A stretch of DNA of 64,000 bases from Onishia taeanensis (GTDB lineage Bacteria > Pseudomonadota > Gammaproteobacteria > Pseudomonadales > Halomonadaceae), in NCBI RefSeq assembly GCF_013349955.1, contig NZ_JABVXC010000002.1:273614-337613 (forward strand), read 5' to 3'. The notes under the pieces are model-generated. The model did no database searches. It was not told the DNA's origin and saw only the letters and a program-made list of their open reading frames with translations. The position numbers were made by a program, and so were the translations under genes. Shown here one piece after another: positions 9,401-18,721 of this stretch (position 1 is its first letter; each line of letters opens with the position of its first letter).

Positions 9401-10702
9401 CTAAAATGACGACCAGTCATCGTCAGGTGACGCCGAAGACCTGGAAGCCCGGCTCGATGGCTGATCAGACTTGCCGATGAGCTGAGGCATCCAGCGGGCG
9501 AGTTCGGCGTCATCGTCGTGCCGATGATGCGCTGTCGCCGTATCGGTACGAAAAGCAGGTGCCGACTCGCTTGCCTGGCTGCCTAGACGGAAAGTGGCAA
9601 CGGCCGTGCGCAGTTGCTCAGCCTCTCGCTCCAACTCGCTGGCAGCATTGGCGGCCTGCTCGACCAGCACGGCGTTCTGCTGCGTCACCTGGTCCATCTG
9701 AGTCACTGCCTGGTTGACCTGACCGATGCCATTGCTCTGCTCTTGGGAGGCGGCCGCAATTTCATCCATGATGTCGCTGACGCGCTGAACCGCTGAAACG
9801 ATCGCCTCCATGGTCTGGCCCGCGCGATCCACAAGCGCCGTACCCTCTGTCACGCGGGCCACCGAGGCTTCAATCAGACTGCGAATCTCCTTTGACGCCC
9901 CGCTACTGCGTCCAGCCAGGTTGCGCACCTCTTCAGCAACGACGGCAAAGCCGCGACCATGCTCGCCTGCCCGCGCGGCCTCGACCGATGCGTTGAGCGC
10001 CAAAATATTGGTCTGAAAAGCAATCGAGTCGATTACCTTGATGATTTCACTGACTTGATGTGAGCTGTCATTGATACCGCGCATGGTGCCAACCACTTCG
10101 CTCACCACCTCTCCGCCGCGGCGGGCGGTATGGGAAGCATCAACGGCCAACTGGCTGGCCTGGCGGGCGTTATCGGCATTCTGACTGACCGTGGAGGTCA
10201 GCTCTTCCATGCTCGAGGCTGTTTCCTGCAGAGAAGCCGCCTGTTGCTCGGTCCGAGACGACAGGTCGGTGTTGCCCAGCGAAATTTCCTGAGCGTGGCG
10301 GTGGATCACCTGGCCACCCTGGCGAACCTTACCGACGGTCCGCGCAAGACTCTGCTGCATGTGGTCCATCGCCGCGAACAGGCGACCAATCTCATTGTCC
10401 CCTCGCTGCTCAACGACTCCTGACAAATCCCCCTTGGCCATGCGCTCGAAATGCCCCACAGCCCGTTCCAGCGGGCGAATGACATTCACCGTAACGCCCC
10501 ACAGCACTAAGGCAATGGTGATAAACGTGACACCCAACACAACAAAGATACCAAGCTCGACCAGTTGGGCTTTATCGGCCACCGCCCCCAGGTCACTGAC
10601 GGCATAGAGTCCAAGCGCACTGAGCACGAGGATCAGGCTGGTAAAGGTTACCAACACCAAGCCCCAGCTCATCCGCACCGTCATGTTGTCAATCAACTTC
10701 AT
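9401..10702 (-). CDS. Short chemoreceptor with no periplasmic sensor domain
   Basis: Methyl-accepting protein of 433 residues. It has two membrane helices (about 12-35 and 49-71) joined by a loop of only about a dozen residues, then HAMP ([16 protein letters not shown] region) and a normal signalling domain with [20 protein letters not shown]. The C-terminus DDWSSF is a weak tether candidate. With no external sensor it may respond to membrane, internal or temperature cues, or serve as an array component. It is the first gene after cheW and has its own sigma-28-type promoter at 10964-10991 with an unusually long leader of about 250 bases that holds three 13-bp repeats. Confidence 0.9.
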   Translation of the reverse strand: MKLIDNMTVRMSWGLVLVTFTSLILVLSALGLYAVSDLGAVADKAQLVELGIFVVLGVTFITIALVLWGVTVNVIRPLERAVGHFERMAKGDLSGVVEQRGDNEIGRLFAAMDHMQQSLARTVGKVRQGGQVIHRHAQEISLGNTDLSSRTEQQAASLQETASSMEELTSTVSQNADNARQASQLAVDASHTARRGGEVVSEVVGTMRGINDSSHQVSEIIKVIDSIAFQTNILALNASVEAARAGEHGRGFAVVAEEVRNLAGRSSGASKEIRSLIEASVARVTEGTALVDRAGQTMEAIVSAVQRVSDIMDEIAAASQEQSNGIGQVNQAVTQMDQVTQQNAVLVEQAANAASELEREAEQLRTAVATFRLGSQASESAPAFRTDTATAHHRHDDDAELARWMPQLIGKSDQPSSRASRSSASPDDDWSSF

Positions 10703-10914
10703 GAAAACCCCTTCCCTTTAATGGCGTCACCCAGCTACTGACGCCGTCCATAATTGAGCGTCACCACCGCCCTCTCAGGCCGGCAGCCACAACCCTCGCC
10801 GTATCGTCAGGGCGAAATGATGGGGCGGTTGTTGTCGTTATTGCCTTGCTAAGACTCACTTTCGATCAGCTTCGCTCATGGACAAACTCGTCACATGTCG
10901 AGCGTGCTATCGCA

Positions 10915-10953
10915 ACGTACTGTCGAAACGTACTGTCGAAACGTACTGTCGAA
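10915..10953 (-). repeat. Three perfect tandem copies of a 13-bp repeat in a receptor-gene leader
   Basis: ACGTACTGTCGAA occurs three times without a mismatch or spacer at 10915-10927, 10928-10940 and 10941-10953 (minus strand TTCGACAGTACGT). The array begins about 11 bases after the -10 element of a sigma-28-type promoter, so it is transcribed as the start of the leader of the downstream receptor gene. It could be an operator, an RNA element or simple slippage; no protein is evident. Confidence 0.9.
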
Positions 10954-10963
10954 TCTAAAGGGG

Positions 10964-10991
10964 TTATCGGCCGGAAGCGGGCAGGTCTTTA
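10964..10991 (-). promoter_or_regulatory. Sigma-28 (FliA) type promoter for the sensorless receptor gene
   Basis: Minus strand reads TAAAGACC, 12 bases, GCCGATAA. The -10 is perfect and the spacing is one base longer than usual. It lies just after the cheW terminator and directs transcription into the receptor-cheR operon. Confidence 0.8.
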
Positions 10992-11032
10992 GGAAGGAAG
11001 TGCAAGGCAAGAAAAAAATTGCATCAAAATGA

Positions 11033-11058
11033 CATCGCCCGGCAATGACCGGGCGATG
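11033..11058 (-). terminator. Intrinsic terminator after cheW
   Basis: A perfect 10-bp stem CATCGCCCGG/CCGGGCGATG with a 6-base loop lies 22 bases after the cheW stop. On the minus strand it is followed by TCATTTT and a further T-run. It closes the motA-motB-cheA-cheW operon. Confidence 0.8.
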
Positions 11059-11080
11059 AAAGTGGCGATACCAGGCAGCA

Positions 11081-11575
11081 TCAGGCGTCGATGGTATCCA
11101 CCAGCGCCATTTCCTCACTGGTCAACAGCTTGTCGATATCGACCAGCACCAACATCCGATCCTCGAGGCTGCCGAGACCGCTCAAGTAATCGGACGACAA
11201 GGTGACCCCGAACTCTGGAGCAGGCTTGATCTGCTCAGGTGTCAGCGTCATCACATCGGAAACCCCGTCCACGACGATACCGACGATCCGCTCGCCCACA
11301 TTGACAACGATCACCACCGTCTGTCCGCCGTACTCGACATTTTCCAGGTGGAACTTGATGCGCAGATCGACGATCGGAACGATCACGCCACGCAGGTTGG
11401 TCACCCCTTTGATGAATTCCGGCGCGTTGGCAATGCGCGTGACATTCTCGTAGCCGCGAATTTCCTGCACCTTGAGAATATCGATGGCATATTCTTCATC
11501 CCCCAGTGAAAACACCAGGAACTCACGGCTATGTGCCTCTGTAGCAGCGGCACTGGCGGCATTCAGGTCTGTCAT
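11081..11575 (-). CDS. cheW: Chemotaxis coupling protein CheW
   Basis: CheW links receptors to the CheA kinase in the signalling array. The 164-residue protein has the CheW/SH3-like fold signatures: [36 protein letters not shown] and [17 protein letters not shown]. The start codon shares one base with the cheA stop (TAATG), so translation is coupled. It is the last gene of the motA-motB-cheA-cheW operon and is followed by a strong terminator. The length and order match E. coli. Confidence 0.96.
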   Translation of the reverse strand: MTDLNAASAAATEAHSREFLVFSLGDEEYAIDILKVQEIRGYENVTRIANAPEFIKGVTNLRGVIVPIVDLRIKFHLENVEYGGQTVVIVVNVGERIVGIVVDGVSDVMTLTPEQIKPAPEFGVTLSSDYLSGLGSLEDRMLVLVDIDKLLTSEEMALVDTIDA

Positions 11576-13764
11576 TATACTTCTACCTCCTTGGCAGGCG
11601 TGGTCTGGCGACGGGCGCTCAGCGCCTCTCTTTTGGTTCGGCTCAGGCGATGCAGGTCAGTGACATCCAGGATCAAGGCCACGCTGCCATCACCGAGTAT
11701 GGTGGCCGCGGACACGCCGGAGACCTTGCGATAGTTGGTTTCCAGGTTCTTGACCACCACTTGCTGCTGACCGATCAAATCGTCAACCAGCAAGGCATAG
11801 CGGCGACCTTCGCCCTGCACGATCACAGCGATACAACTGGTCGGCTCGGTCTCGGCTTCGGCGACGTCCAAGGCCTGATGAACGGCGACAACCGGCAGGT
11901 ATTCATCCCGCACCTTCATCACCACGTCATCACCGGCCATGGCATAAATGTCTTCTTTGCGCGGCTGAAGCGACTCCAGCACCGTGCTGAGCGGTAGAAT
12001 GAACATCTCGTTGCCGACCTTGATCGACATGCCATCAAGGATCGCCAGGGTCAGCGGTAACACGATGCGGGTGGTAGTGCCTTGTCCCTGACGAGACTGG
12101 ATCTCGACATGGCCACCCATCGCCTGGATGTTGCGCTTGACCACATCCATGCCGACACCGCGCCCTGAAACATCACTGACCTGGTCAGCGGTAGAGAAAC
12201 CGGGCGCGAAGATGAGTTGCCAAACGTCGTCATCACTCATGTTCTCAGCAGTAGGAACGCCGTTGGCCTCCGCCTTGGCCAGCAATTTCTCGCGATTCAA
12301 GCCGGCGCCATCGTCTTTGACCTCAATCAGGATATTACCGCCCTGATGTTGCGCCGAGAGGGTCAGGCGCCCAGTACGGGATTTACCAGCTGCCTCGCGC
12401 TTATCCGGAGACTCGATGCCATGGTCGAGGCTATTGCGCACCAGGTGAGTAAGCGGGTCGATGATGCGCTCGGTGAGACTCTTGTCGAGCTCAGTGGACT
12501 CACCTTCGGTGACGAGTTCCACGTTCTTGTCGAGCTTGGCGGCCAGGTCTCGCACCAGCCGCGGAAAGCGACTGAAGACATAGTCCATCGGCACCATACG
12601 GATCGACATGACCGCCTCTTGCAGGTCGCGGGCATTGCGCTGCAAGAGGCTCATGCCATTGACCAATGCACCACCCTGAGTCGCATCCATTTCACTGACG
12701 GTCTGATCCAGCATCGACTGGGTAATGATCAACTCGCCGACCAGGTTGATGATCTGATCGACCTTGTTGACCGGCACACGAATCGAAGACTCACCGCTGC
12801 TCGCCGCCTTGGGTTTGGCCTTGGCCTTATTATCCTGCGCCTTGTTGGCAGGCTTGCTCGACTCCACCTTGGCAGGTGGCTCAGGCGACTTTTCCGGTGA
12901 CTGTTTTTCCTGTGGCTTATTTTCCTGAGCCTTTGCTGTCGCCTCACCTTGCTGAGGAGTTTTCTCAGCCGCTTTGCCTGACGCACCCACATCCGACTGA
13001 GCCGCATCAGACCGAGCCGCAGCATCTGAAACGTCGGCCGCCGGACCGCCAGCCGCAACTATTTCCAGTTGCTCGGGCTCGACGATGAAGCACATCACCA
13101 TTTCGATATCATCGACGCTGGTCGAAGTCTCCAGCAGCACCTCGTAGCGACTGCTGTCACCGCGACGCTCGATGATTTCACCAAAGTTGGCCAGCTCTTC
13201 GACCAGCAACTCGCGGTCCTTGTCGGCGATACCCAGCAGCGCAATACTCAACCGCCCCTCTGCACTGTCTTCACCACCACTTACGCCAGGCGACCCTTCC
13301 TGAGACGGCGGCGTCGGTTCAGGCTCGGCCTTGGCTGCTGATGCAGCTCCCGGCGCATCATCGCCAACCTTCTTGCCCATCTCATCAAGAGCGAGTTGTT
13401 TTAAGGTCTGACAGATGCGCTCGAAGGCTTCAGGGTCGGGTTCGCCACCCTGTCGATAGGCATCAAGTTGATCGTGCAGCATATCCTTGGCTTCCAAAAA
13501 GGTGTCGACGATATCTCTGCGTAGCACCAGCTCGCCGTGACGCGTGTAATCGAGCAGGTTCTCGAGCAGATGGGTAGTGTGCTGCAAGACATCGAAGCCG
13601 AAAGTGCCGGCACCACCCTTTATTGAATGCGCCGCTCGAAAGATCGCATTTAGCTGTTCTGGATCGGGCTCGTCGACATCCAGCTCAAGCAGATGCCTCT
13701 CCATATCACCGAGCAGCTCTTCGGCTTCTTCAAAGAATGTTTCGTAAAATTCACTGATATCCAT
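11575..13764 (-). CDS. cheA: Chemotaxis histidine kinase CheA
   Basis: CheA autophosphorylates under receptor control and passes phosphate to CheY and CheB. Domains in order: P1 with the phospho-His in [18 protein letters not shown]2 (CheY/CheB binding); an Ala/Lys/Glu/Pro-rich linker at about residues 245-340; P3 dimerisation; P4 kinase with N box [27 protein letters not shown] and [10 protein letters not shown]; and P5, a CheW-like domain. The start at 13764 (MDISEFY) aligns with E. coli CheA and has GGGGA upstream; a frame from 13785 exists. It follows motB by about 40 bases and overlaps cheW by one base. The linker is longer than in E. coli. Confidence 0.96.
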   Translation of the reverse strand: MDISEFYETFFEEAEELLGDMERHLLELDVDEPDPEQLNAIFRAAHSIKGGAGTFGFDVLQHTTHLLENLLDYTRHGELVLRRDIVDTFLEAKDMLHDQLDAYRQGGEPDPEAFERICQTLKQLALDEMGKKVGDDAPGAASAAKAEPEPTPPSQEGSPGVSGGEDSAEGRLSIALLGIADKDRELLVEELANFGEIIERRGDSSRYEVLLETSTSVDDIEMVMCFIVEPEQLEIVAAGGPAADVSDAAARSDAAQSDVGASGKAAEKTPQQGEATAKAQENKPQEKQSPEKSPEPPAKVESSKPANKAQDNKAKAKPKAASSGESSIRVPVNKVDQIINLVGELIITQSMLDQTVSEMDATQGGALVNGMSLLQRNARDLQEAVMSIRMVPMDYVFSRFPRLVRDLAAKLDKNVELVTEGESTELDKSLTERIIDPLTHLVRNSLDHGIESPDKREAAGKSRTGRLTLSAQHQGGNILIEVKDDGAGLNREKLLAKAEANGVPTAENMSDDDVWQLIFAPGFSTADQVSDVSGRGVGMDVVKRNIQAMGGHVEIQSRQGQGTTTRIVLPLTLAILDGMSIKVGNEMFILPLSTVLESLQPRKEDIYAMAGDDVVMKVRDEYLPVVAVHQALDVAEAETEPTSCIAVIVQGEGRRYALLVDDLIGQQQVVVKNLETNYRKVSGVSAATILGDGSVALILDVTDLHRLSRTKREALSARRQTTPAKEVEV

Positions 13765-13803
13765 GTTCGTCCCCGAACTGATCATATAACCGGCCGACAG
13801 GAG

Positions 13804-14736
13804 TCATTGAGCGCCTACCGGCTGGCTCACGCCCTCTAGGAATTCTTCAATCGGCAAGGAATTTCCCTGCTCATTCTTTATGGGCGGCTGCCCTACCCTT
13901 TCGCCTCGAGCGCCTTGATTTCGGATGTGATCGGCCACTTGCTGATACAACACCACTAACGCAATACGACGATTAATCGCATCACCGGGCTCGCTATCCG
14001 GAATCGGCACTTGGTCGCCCATACCTGCGACTCTCAGCAGCCGGTCAGGCTCAAGCCCTCCAGCGACCAACTCTCGGCGCGAAGCATTGGCGCGGTCGCT
14101 AGAGAGCTCCCAATTGCTGTAGCCCTGCAGCCCACCCAGATACGGCACGTTATCGGTATGGCCACTGATACTGATCGGATTTGGCACTTCATTGAGGAGA
14201 GGCGCCAGCGTCCGAAGCAAACGGCGCATGTAAGGGGCGACCTGATCGCTCCCCAGTTCAAACATTGGGCGTTTGTCAGTATCGACCAACTGGATGCGCA
14301 AGCCCTCGCGCGTCATATCAAAACGCAGCTGGTTGCGCAATTCACGCAATACAGGGTCGGCCTGAATGGCGTTTTCCACGCTGCGGCGCAGGTCCTTGAA
14401 GCGCTGCTGCATTTCGCTTGGCCGATGATCAATGCGCCGATCAATGCGCTCACGCTCACCTTCGGTAGTGGTCGGGTCGGGGCCACCACCAGGGATGACA
14501 TTGCGAGTGTTGGCTTGCTTTTCGCCACCCGCGATAGCTGTCAGTAATGGCGTACTAAAATACTCGGCCACGCCCTGACGCTGCTCTCGACTCGCCGACG
14601 AGAGGATCCACAGGACCAAAAAAAGCGCCATCAAAGCCGTCATGAAATCGGCCAGGGCAATTTTCCAGCTACCACCATGGTGACCATGAACGACTTTCTT
14701 GCGCCGGATGACAATGGGGGGGCCCTGCGAACTCAT
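13804..14736 (-). CDS. motB: Flagellar stator protein MotB
   Basis: MotB forms the ion-conducting stator with MotA and anchors it to peptidoglycan. The 310-residue protein has one N-terminal membrane helix containing the essential proton-binding Asp (IALADFMTALMALFLVLW). Its C-terminal OmpA-like domain includes ISGHTDNVPYLG, SNWELSSDRANASRREL and INRRIALVVLYQQ. The start overlaps the motA stop by 4 bases. It resembles the enteric proton-type MotB. The ion is inferred from that resemblance and was not tested. Confidence 0.95.
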   Translation of the reverse strand: MSSQGPPIVIRRKKVVHGHHGGSWKIALADFMTALMALFLVLWILSSASREQRQGVAEYFSTPLLTAIAGGEKQANTRNVIPGGGPDPTTTEGERERIDRRIDHRPSEMQQRFKDLRRSVENAIQADPVLRELRNQLRFDMTREGLRIQLVDTDKRPMFELGSDQVAPYMRRLLRTLAPLLNEVPNPISISGHTDNVPYLGGLQGYSNWELSSDRANASRRELVAGGLEPDRLLRVAGMGDQVPIPDSEPGDAINRRIALVVLYQQVADHIRNQGARGERVGQPPIKNEQGNSLPIEEFLEGVSQPVGAQ

Positions 14737-15611
14737 GCGCCTCCCGTTCCAGCAGAGGCCTTGGCGGATCGCACATGCTCTTCAAGCTCGGCAAAGCCGG
14801 GACGTTCGTCGCTGTGCAGCGCTTTGCGGCCAAATTCCACGGCAAGTTGCGGCGCATAGCCATTGAGACTGGCAAGCAGCGTCACGCGAATGCACTGCAG
14901 CATCTTGACGCCTTCCTGAACCTGACGGTCAATGCGGCTCGACAGTGGATTGAAGAAGCCATAGCCAAGCAAGATACCGAGAAAAGTCCCCACCAGGGCA
15001 TGAGCAATCATCACGCCCATCTGCTCGGGTCCGGCATCCGCGGAGCTCAGTGCTTTCACCACCCCCATGACCGCCGCCACGATACCGAATGCCGGAAGGC
15101 CGTCACCGACCTTTGCCAAGGCATCAGCAGGGATGTGTGCCTCGTGCTCGAAGGCTTCAATCTCATGAAGCATCAGCTCATCCAGCTGATGGGGATCCAT
15201 GCCGCCACTGACCATCAGGCGTAAATAGTCAGTGATAAAATTCATGATCATGGGATCATTGACGACCCGCGGATGCTCGGTGAACAGCGGGCTATCCTCA
15301 GGCGCATCGATATCTCGCTCGATACCCAGCATCCCTTCGCGACGGACCTTGCTCAGCAGCTTGTACAACACTGCCATGACTTCCATATAGGTCTGCTTGT
15401 CATACTTGGCCGTACGCTTGAGCTTGGAAAAGCTCTTGATCGTCGCCTTCATTGCCTTGCCGTTGTTGGCAGCAATAAATGCACCCAAGGCACCACCGAA
15501 AATCATGAGAAATTCGGTGGGCTGGTAGAGAGGGCCTAGCTCGCCACCGGCGAGGGCAAAACCGCCGAATACCGATAGCGTTACGATAATGAACCCGAGA
15601 GGTATAAACAC
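14733..15611 (-). CDS. motA: Flagellar stator protein MotA
   Basis: MotA surrounds MotB in the stator unit and pushes on FliG. The 292-residue protein aligns along its whole length with E. coli MotA: four membrane segments, GALYQPTEF-like LGPLYQPTEF, FIVDYLRL-like FITDYLRLMVSGG, LPAFGIVAAVMGVVKAL and LVGTFLGILLGYGF. It is the first gene of the motA-motB-cheA-cheW operon. A sigma-28-type promoter lies 41 bases upstream, so it should be a late (class 3) operon as in enterics. Confidence 0.96.
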   Translation of the reverse strand: MFIPLGFIIVTLSVFGGFALAGGELGPLYQPTEFLMIFGGALGAFIAANNGKAMKATIKSFSKLKRTAKYDKQTYMEVMAVLYKLLSKVRREGMLGIERDIDAPEDSPLFTEHPRVVNDPMIMNFITDYLRLMVSGGMDPHQLDELMLHEIEAFEHEAHIPADALAKVGDGLPAFGIVAAVMGVVKALSSADAGPEQMGVMIAHALVGTFLGILLGYGFFNPLSSRIDRQVQEGVKMLQCIRVTLLASLNGYAPQLAVEFGRKALHSDERPGFAELEEHVRSAKASAGTGGA

Positions 15612-15651
15612 AAGCTACGTCCTTCACTGCGGCGAATAGCGTCTTATATGT

Positions 15652-15678
15652 CTATCGGCAAGGTGTCGACGGCCTTGA
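15652..15678 (-). promoter_or_regulatory. Sigma-28 (FliA) type promoter for motA-motB-cheA-cheW
   Basis: Minus strand reads TCAAGGCC, 11 bases, GCCGATAG. The 15-base gap between TCAA and GCCGATAG is exact. It sits between the flhC terminator and motA. Confidence 0.8.
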
Positions 15679-15720
15679 GGCCCAGAAGCGAAAAAAGGTC
15701 GGCCAGGGAGCGACCCAACG

Positions 15721-15749
15721 AAAAAGCCCTGGCGGTCGGGCCAGGGCTT
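15721..15749 (-). terminator. Intrinsic terminator after flhDC
   Basis: Perfect 10-bp stem AAGCCCTGGC/GCCAGGGCTT, 6-base loop, followed on the minus strand by TTT. It starts about 36 bases after the flhC stop and isolates the master operon from motA. Confidence 0.9.
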
Positions 15750-15784
15750 AAGCAGGGAGGCAATGTCCTACACCAAGCTTTTAC

Positions 15785-16381
15785 TCACGACATGCGCGAT
15801 GCTGCGGCACGATGCTCAGGTGTGGCCAAGCTGGAGGTGGGCGCTGCGTCTTTCCCCTTGGCCATACGCTTGCGAGTCTTACCTGCCCTTGAGGGCGGCT
15901 GACAGATCCCGCACACAAACTCCTGAGTCGGCGTATGCGCATGAGCCACGTATTGACCACGGCACGATGTGCAGGTAGCCAGCTCCAGCAGCTCACTCTC
16001 GAAGAAGCGCACCAACGTCCAAGCACGCGTCAGGCCCAGAACCGGCTCGGCGCCGTCCAGGCCGACTTGCTCGAGGTAAAGCCGAAAGGCCTTGACAAAG
16101 GCCTCCATACGATCACATTCACAATCTTCTAGCAGGCGGTAGTAGTAATTATAAAAAAGCGACGAGTGAATATTAGGAAGCCATGTAATAAACCAGTCCG
16201 TGGAAAATGGCAGCATCCCCTTGGGAGGCGACATGCCGCGCACCTCCTTATAAAGCCTGATTAAACGACCGCGACTGAGGTCAGTTTCGGTTTCCAGTAC
16301 CTGCAGCCGGGCACCAAGCTCAATCAACTCAACAGCCATCTGGATCTGCTGCATCTCCATCACTAGGCTCTTTTCACTCAT
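15785..16381 (-). CDS. flhC: Flagellar master transcription activator subunit FlhC
   Basis: FlhC forms the FlhD4C2 activator that turns on class-2 flagellar promoters together with sigma-70. The product (198 residues) matches enteric FlhC: MSEKSLV start, [47 protein letters not shown] [15 protein letters not shown], and the zinc site formed by two CxxC pairs (CTSC and CGIC, followed by QPPSRA). The start at 16381 overlaps the flhD stop as ATGA, indicating coupling. A longer frame from 16405 is unlikely. Confidence 0.97.
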   Translation of the reverse strand: MSEKSLVMEMQQIQMAVELIELGARLQVLETETDLSRGRLIRLYKEVRGMSPPKGMLPFSTDWFITWLPNIHSSLFYNYYYRLLEDCECDRMEAFVKAFRLYLEQVGLDGAEPVLGLTRAWTLVRFFESELLELATCTSCRGQYVAHAHTPTQEFVCGICQPPSRAGKTRKRMAKGKDAAPTSSLATPEHRAAASRMS

Positions 16382-16716
16382 GCCATGCCTCCCGTTGAAT
16401 GGCATGTCGAAGTGGATGGAGCCTGTGACAGGATCATTGACGCATGCGTGTGGATAAGGCCATGTTCGCGCCTCTGCCGAACCAGGGCCTGCAATTGAGT
16501 AGCGTCACCCAAGCTTAACTGGCAAAGCAATTGGTTAGTGCGTGAGAGCTGACCCAGCTGCCGCGCCGAGAGTGAGGTTAGAAGGTCCGCCATCTCTCCA
16601 TCGACCTTGAGCCGAAACATGGCCGTGGCCCGATCGTCGGCTAGTAGGCGCTGCGCCAATAGCAAATACGACAGATTCAAATCCTGGATTTCATCCAGGA
16701 GCTGCTCATTAACCAT
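16378..16716 (-). CDS. flhD: Flagellar master transcription activator subunit FlhD
   Basis: FlhD is the partner of FlhC. The 112-residue product has the enteric core [25 protein letters not shown] (positions about 11-35), followed by [15 protein letters not shown]. The start at 16716 (MVNEQLL) is chosen because AGGGG lies 6 bases upstream and it gives the enteric length; ATG 16737 in the same frame lacks a site. The gene is preceded by nearly 400 bases of AT-rich leader, typical for this heavily regulated operon. Confidence 0.95.
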   Translation of the reverse strand: MVNEQLLDEIQDLNLSYLLLAQRLLADDRATAMFRLKVDGEMADLLTSLSARQLGQLSRTNQLLCQLSLGDATQLQALVRQRREHGLIHTHASMILSQAPSTSTCHSTGGMA

Positions 16717-16817
16717 TCCTGACCCCTGCGAAGGCATGCAATTATCAAACGATCAGTCCTTGTCTGACTAGGTGTGTCAGCTTTTTTTATGGGACTGTCT
16801 GATCTATCTTTTGACCA

Positions 16818-16846
16818 TTGTTAGTTTTTTAGCATTACATTTTCAA
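16818..16846 (-). promoter_or_regulatory. Candidate sigma-70 promoter for flhDC
   Basis: Minus strand reads TTGAAA, 17 bases, TAACAA, about 100 bases before the flhD start. The -35 matches 5 of 6 consensus positions and the -10 is poor. Other arrangements in this AT-rich stretch are possible. Confidence 0.3.
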
Positions 16847-16995
16847 CCGTGCGCAAGCGAACCTTTGCTGACGGGTTACAAATAGGTAACGGGGGAAAGC
16901 GGGGGTAAAAGGCCGCAAATTGCGAACCAAGCCCCATGCAGGCGATGAAAAAATGCTAGCCGCGGGCAACGCAATTTTCCTTAATACACATTTTT

Positions 16996-17020
16996 TTTCT
17001 TTTCTTTACATGAAAAGAAA
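16996..17020. repeat. Perfect 9-bp inverted repeat in the flhDC leader region
   Basis: TTTCTTTTC and GAAAAGAAA are separated by 7 bases. On the minus strand it could form an AT hairpin. It may be a regulator site, or part of the end of the transcript from the fliD operon, which stops just upstream at 17115. Confidence 0.6.
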
Positions 17021-17114
17021 TTAGTTTGCTCATTACTGGCCAACCCTCCGGAAGGCTGGAAGAACATAAGGATCATAATCATTAACAACATGACGCAATC
17101 CTCCCCCCCATGCA

Positions 17115-17390
17115 TCAATCGGATTGGGGCGCCAGGTCACGCACCCAGACCAGTAATTCAGCAATAACTTGGTAGAGTTCTGGTGGGATCTTTTCATCAA
17201 GGTCGAGCTGCATCAGCATGTTGACCAATGCAGGCGCATCGTGGACAAAAATATCGTTTTCCCTGGCCGCTTCGATGATGCGATCCGCCATGTCGCCGTA
17301 GCCCTTGGCAACGACATGCGGCGCCCGTTCACCTTGATGGTAGGCTAACGCCACCGCTTGGCGCCGCTCGCCCCGAGAGTTAGCGCTCAC
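17115..17390 (-). CDS. FlhB C-terminal-domain homologue (FlhX/YlqH type export-switch protein)
   Basis: A 91-residue protein that matches the part of FlhB after the cleavage site: QAVALAYHQGERAPHVVAKGYGDMADRI parallels the FlhB stretch following NPTH, but there is no NPTH motif and no membrane part. Such stand-alone proteins (FlhX in Helicobacter, YlqH in Bacillus) can replace the released FlhB fragment. It starts with GTG overlapping the preceding FliK-like gene as GTGA, with GGAGG 6 bases upstream. The pairing with a FliK-like partner suggests a second export-switch module. Function here is inferred from the family. Confidence 0.88.
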   Translation of the reverse strand: MSANSRGERRQAVALAYHQGERAPHVVAKGYGDMADRIIEAARENDIFVHDAPALVNMLMQLDLDEKIPPELYQVIAELLVWVRDLAPQSD

Positions 17391-18721
17391 ACCGAGCCTC
17401 CTTTGCCTTGCCGCTCGACCATATGCAAGCCGACGGCCTCAAAGCCGCAGGCCTGCAAACGCGAACGCAAGTCAGCCTCACCAGTATGCAGCCGGGCCAG
17501 AACCTCCTGATTCTCGGCAGACAGCGTAATATCCAGCTGCTTGGGAGCAAAACGCAGCATCACATCCAGACTCCCCAGTCCCGCCACCTGCAGCGACATT
17601 TGCGTCTGCCACGCCCCCTGATCGGCTTCTTCGTCAGCCTCATCAGATGTTGATTGCTCGCCACCGCGCTGTCCTCCCTGCGGCATCTGTAAGACGAGCG
17701 CCATAAACACCCCCGACCAGACATCCCCTTCCCAGCGCAATACCGGCGACGGAGTCGCGAGCATTTCCAGTTGATGACGCACCACGTTCTGCTGTGCGTC
17801 ATCAAGGCCATCCACACTCGCCGAGGCATGATGTGAACGCTCCGCACCAGCGGCAGGCAGGGGTATTTCTGCACGCTCAGCGCCACCAACTTGTTGGTAA
17901 GCCTGATGCGTCGGGCTTCCGCCAGCAGGGTTAGGACTAACGCCTGACGTCTGCGCCATTGAAGAAGCATTAGACCCAAGAGATGCTCCGGCTCCTGCTT
18001 GGGCTGCTGAACTGGCGGAGCCGCCGGTCGCAACAGGCACTGAACCGCCTCCCCCACGTTGAGCGCTGGCCTCTGGGCCAGCCATCGGCACGGAGCCCAC
18101 AAGAATGCTCGCCCAGGCGGAACCCGACAGAGACGCGGGCGCAGGCAATGGCATTGACATCGGCGACGGCGCCGACGTGACTGGTGTCAACTGTTGAAAG
18201 AGGTTGGCGCTATTAGCGCGATTCATTTGAGGTTCGAGCGCCAGCTGCTGTCGAGGCAGCTCGCCACGGTACCACTTGGCCAAATGTGATTCGTAAAAAA
18301 GCCCACTTGTCTCGATGCTCTGCTGTAGACGAGAGGCGACTTGAGTCGATGGCGCCGTACTCGCCTCGGCTGGCAGCAAGGGGCCCTGTACGCGTAGCGT
18401 GGAGGGTGGCGCCGGAAAACGCTCGAGCACGCTGGCGATGGTTTGCGCCGATGCGCTGAAATGCGTTTGGGTGGAAGGCTGAGCACCGGGCCGGGATAGA
18501 TCGGAAGGAGAGACCCCCTGCCCCTGGGAACGGCCAACTAACGGCGATGAAACCGTTCCCTGTCTAGGGTCTAGCCGAGAGTCACTGCGCAGTGCTTGAA
18601 CGGCATCGCTCGGGCTCGAAGGCTGCACCGGAGCATTGAGCTCCCGCGGCACGGGCACATCGACCCGCTTCCCCAATACCTGATGGAGCAGGGTATCGAT
18701 CAAAGGCGTTATGCCACTCAA
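17387..18721 (-). CDS. FliK-like hook-length control domain protein (second copy)
   Basis: A 444-residue protein. The N-terminal two thirds are Pro/Ser/Ala/Gln-rich and low in predicted structure. The C-terminal roughly 100 residues resemble the FliK switch domain: LQVAGLGSLDVMLRFAPKQ, SAENQEVLARLHTGEADLRSRL and ACGFEAVGLHM. It is distinct from the canonical fliK at 42.4 kb. Its start overlaps the fliT stop (ATGA) and its stop overlaps the FlhX-type gene (GTGA), so these three are translated together. It may act with the FlhX-type protein in substrate switching. The exact role is unknown. Confidence 0.8.
   Translation of the reverse strand: MSGITPLIDTLLHQVLGKRVDVPVPRELNAPVQPSSPSDAVQALRSDSRLDPRQGTVSSPLVGRSQGQGVSPSDLSRPGAQPSTQTHFSASAQTIASVLERFPAPPSTLRVQGPLLPAEASTAPSTQVASRLQQSIETSGLFYESHLAKWYRGELPRQQLALEPQMNRANSANLFQQLTPVTSAPSPMSMPLPAPASLSGSAWASILVGSVPMAGPEASAQRGGGGSVPVATGGSASSAAQAGAGASLGSNASSMAQTSGVSPNPAGGSPTHQAYQQVGGAERAEIPLPAAGAERSHHASASVDGLDDAQQNVVRHQLEMLATPSPVLRWEGDVWSGVFMALVLQMPQGGQRGGEQSTSDEADEEADQGAWQTQMSLQVAGLGSLDVMLRFAPKQLDITLSAENQEVLARLHTGEADLRSRLQACGFEAVGLHMVERQGKGGSV

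Larger units (their letters stand above)
16717..17114. other. Non-coding AT-rich control region upstream of flhDC
   Basis: No credible gene is seen here. The stretch is much richer in A and T than its surroundings. It holds poly-T/poly-A tracts, a perfect 9-bp inverted repeat (16996-17020), a GC-rich imperfect palindrome near 17040-17059, and a weak sigma-70-like promoter. By position it is the regulatory region of the flagellar master operon. Confidence 0.7.

Noticed and set aside
10915..10953. Possible CRISPR-like array
   Set aside because: The 13-bp units are directly adjacent without spacers and there are no cas genes.
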